DNA of 64,000 bases from positions 18,628,749 through 18,692,748 of the forward strand of contig NC_031774.1 in the NCBI RefSeq assembly GCF_001522545.3, given 5' to 3'. A model generated the notes under the pieces. It was not told the DNA's origin, searched no databases, and worked only from the letters and a program-made list of their open reading frames with translations. A program made the position numbers and the translations under genes. The DNA is from Parus major (taxonomy: Eukaryota > Chordata > Aves > Passeriformes > Paridae). Positions 63,653 through 64,000 of this stretch are shown piece by piece; position 1 is the first letter of the stretch; each line of letters opens with the position of its first letter.

Positions 63653-63699
63653 CTCCTACTAGGAGGGGGCACCAACTAGAAGGCACCACCCTTCTAGTT
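63653..63699. repeat. Two adjacent short hairpins
   Basis: CTCCTA/TAGGAG (63653-63658, 63660-63665) with a one-base loop is followed by AACTAGAAGG/CCTTCTAGTT (63674-63683, 63690-63699) with a six-base loop. Both stems are perfect. No function can be assigned. Confidence 0.8.
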
Positions 63700-64000
63700 T
63701 ACATTATATATTCTATGTGAAAATCCATATTTTATAGCTACAACCATTGAAGTTTGTATGGCTGTTAGCATGACTCCTTCCAGAGACTGGCTTTTCCTTG
63801 ATGATCATGGTCTTCTCTGCATCTTGTATGGCTCCCTTCTGAGTGGCTTTGTTTTACTGCAGTAGCATGACAAAAGCTCCTCTGGAAAAGCAAAAGGCAA
63901 TTTTTCTGCCTTAATGGCTAACTCAGAATGAGTTAACTCCAGCCATTTCTCCTCAGTCCTCTCTGCAATATAACAAATATCTCATCTCATAGTGTGGTTT

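Larger units (their letters stand above)
58642..64000. other. No gene recognised
   Basis: AT-rich intergenic DNA after the ATTCT array. The splice-acceptor-linked frame at 61.1-61.6 kb and small hairpins are listed separately. No exon can be assigned. Confidence 0.6.

Noticed and set aside
1..64000. Prokaryotic features, CRISPR arrays, operons
   Set aside because: The window is vertebrate nuclear DNA; tandem repeats lack unique spacers between identical palindromic units, and no gene clusters exist.

Overview
The window looks like vertebrate nuclear DNA, most probably from a bird and perhaps a songbird. Three things point that way. It holds several degraded CR1 LINE fragments in the form typical of bird genomes. 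It has long uninterrupted AT-rich non-coding stretches with microsatellites. It carries one intronless, extremely GC-rich gene that is clearly the vertebrate four-jointed box kinase FJX1. The species call is inference; other sauropsids also carry CR1.

Layout. Positions 1-17.8 kb are AT-rich non-coding DNA with CR1 pieces near 1.8, 7.7 and 10.8-11.6 kb, a structured CA repeat at 3.2-3.4 kb, and an unexplained 243-codon minus-strand open frame at 11.7-12.4 kb. A short GC-rich patch sits at 17.8-17.9 kb. From about 18.55 to 21.06 kb there is a large CpG island. It holds the FJX1 promoter and 5' leader, the whole single-exon coding sequence (19631-20911, plus strand, 426 aa) and the first part of the 3' UTR. 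The 3' UTR becomes AT-rich and probably ends near 21.93 kb. From there to 64 kb I found no recognisable exon. That stretch holds CR1 relics at 28.4 and 46.7-47.0 kb, a G-quadruplex-capable tract at 32.87 kb, a 350-bp composite polypyrimidine repeat with an assembly gap at 49.3-49.6 kb, and a (ATTCT)n array of about 37 units at 58.46-58.64 kb.

Biology. FJX1 is the only gene I can support. In flies, Four-jointed is a Golgi kinase that phosphorylates cadherin repeats of Fat and Dachsous and so tunes planar polarity and growth. In mammals FJX1 lies between PAMR1 and TRIM44. I recognised no exon of either neighbour here, so the flanks look like a gene desert around a developmental gene, where distal regulatory elements would be expected but cannot be proven by eye. 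Most other open frames are short chance ORFs, or long frames produced by the scarcity of stop codons in the CpG island. I found no convincing new multi-gene system.
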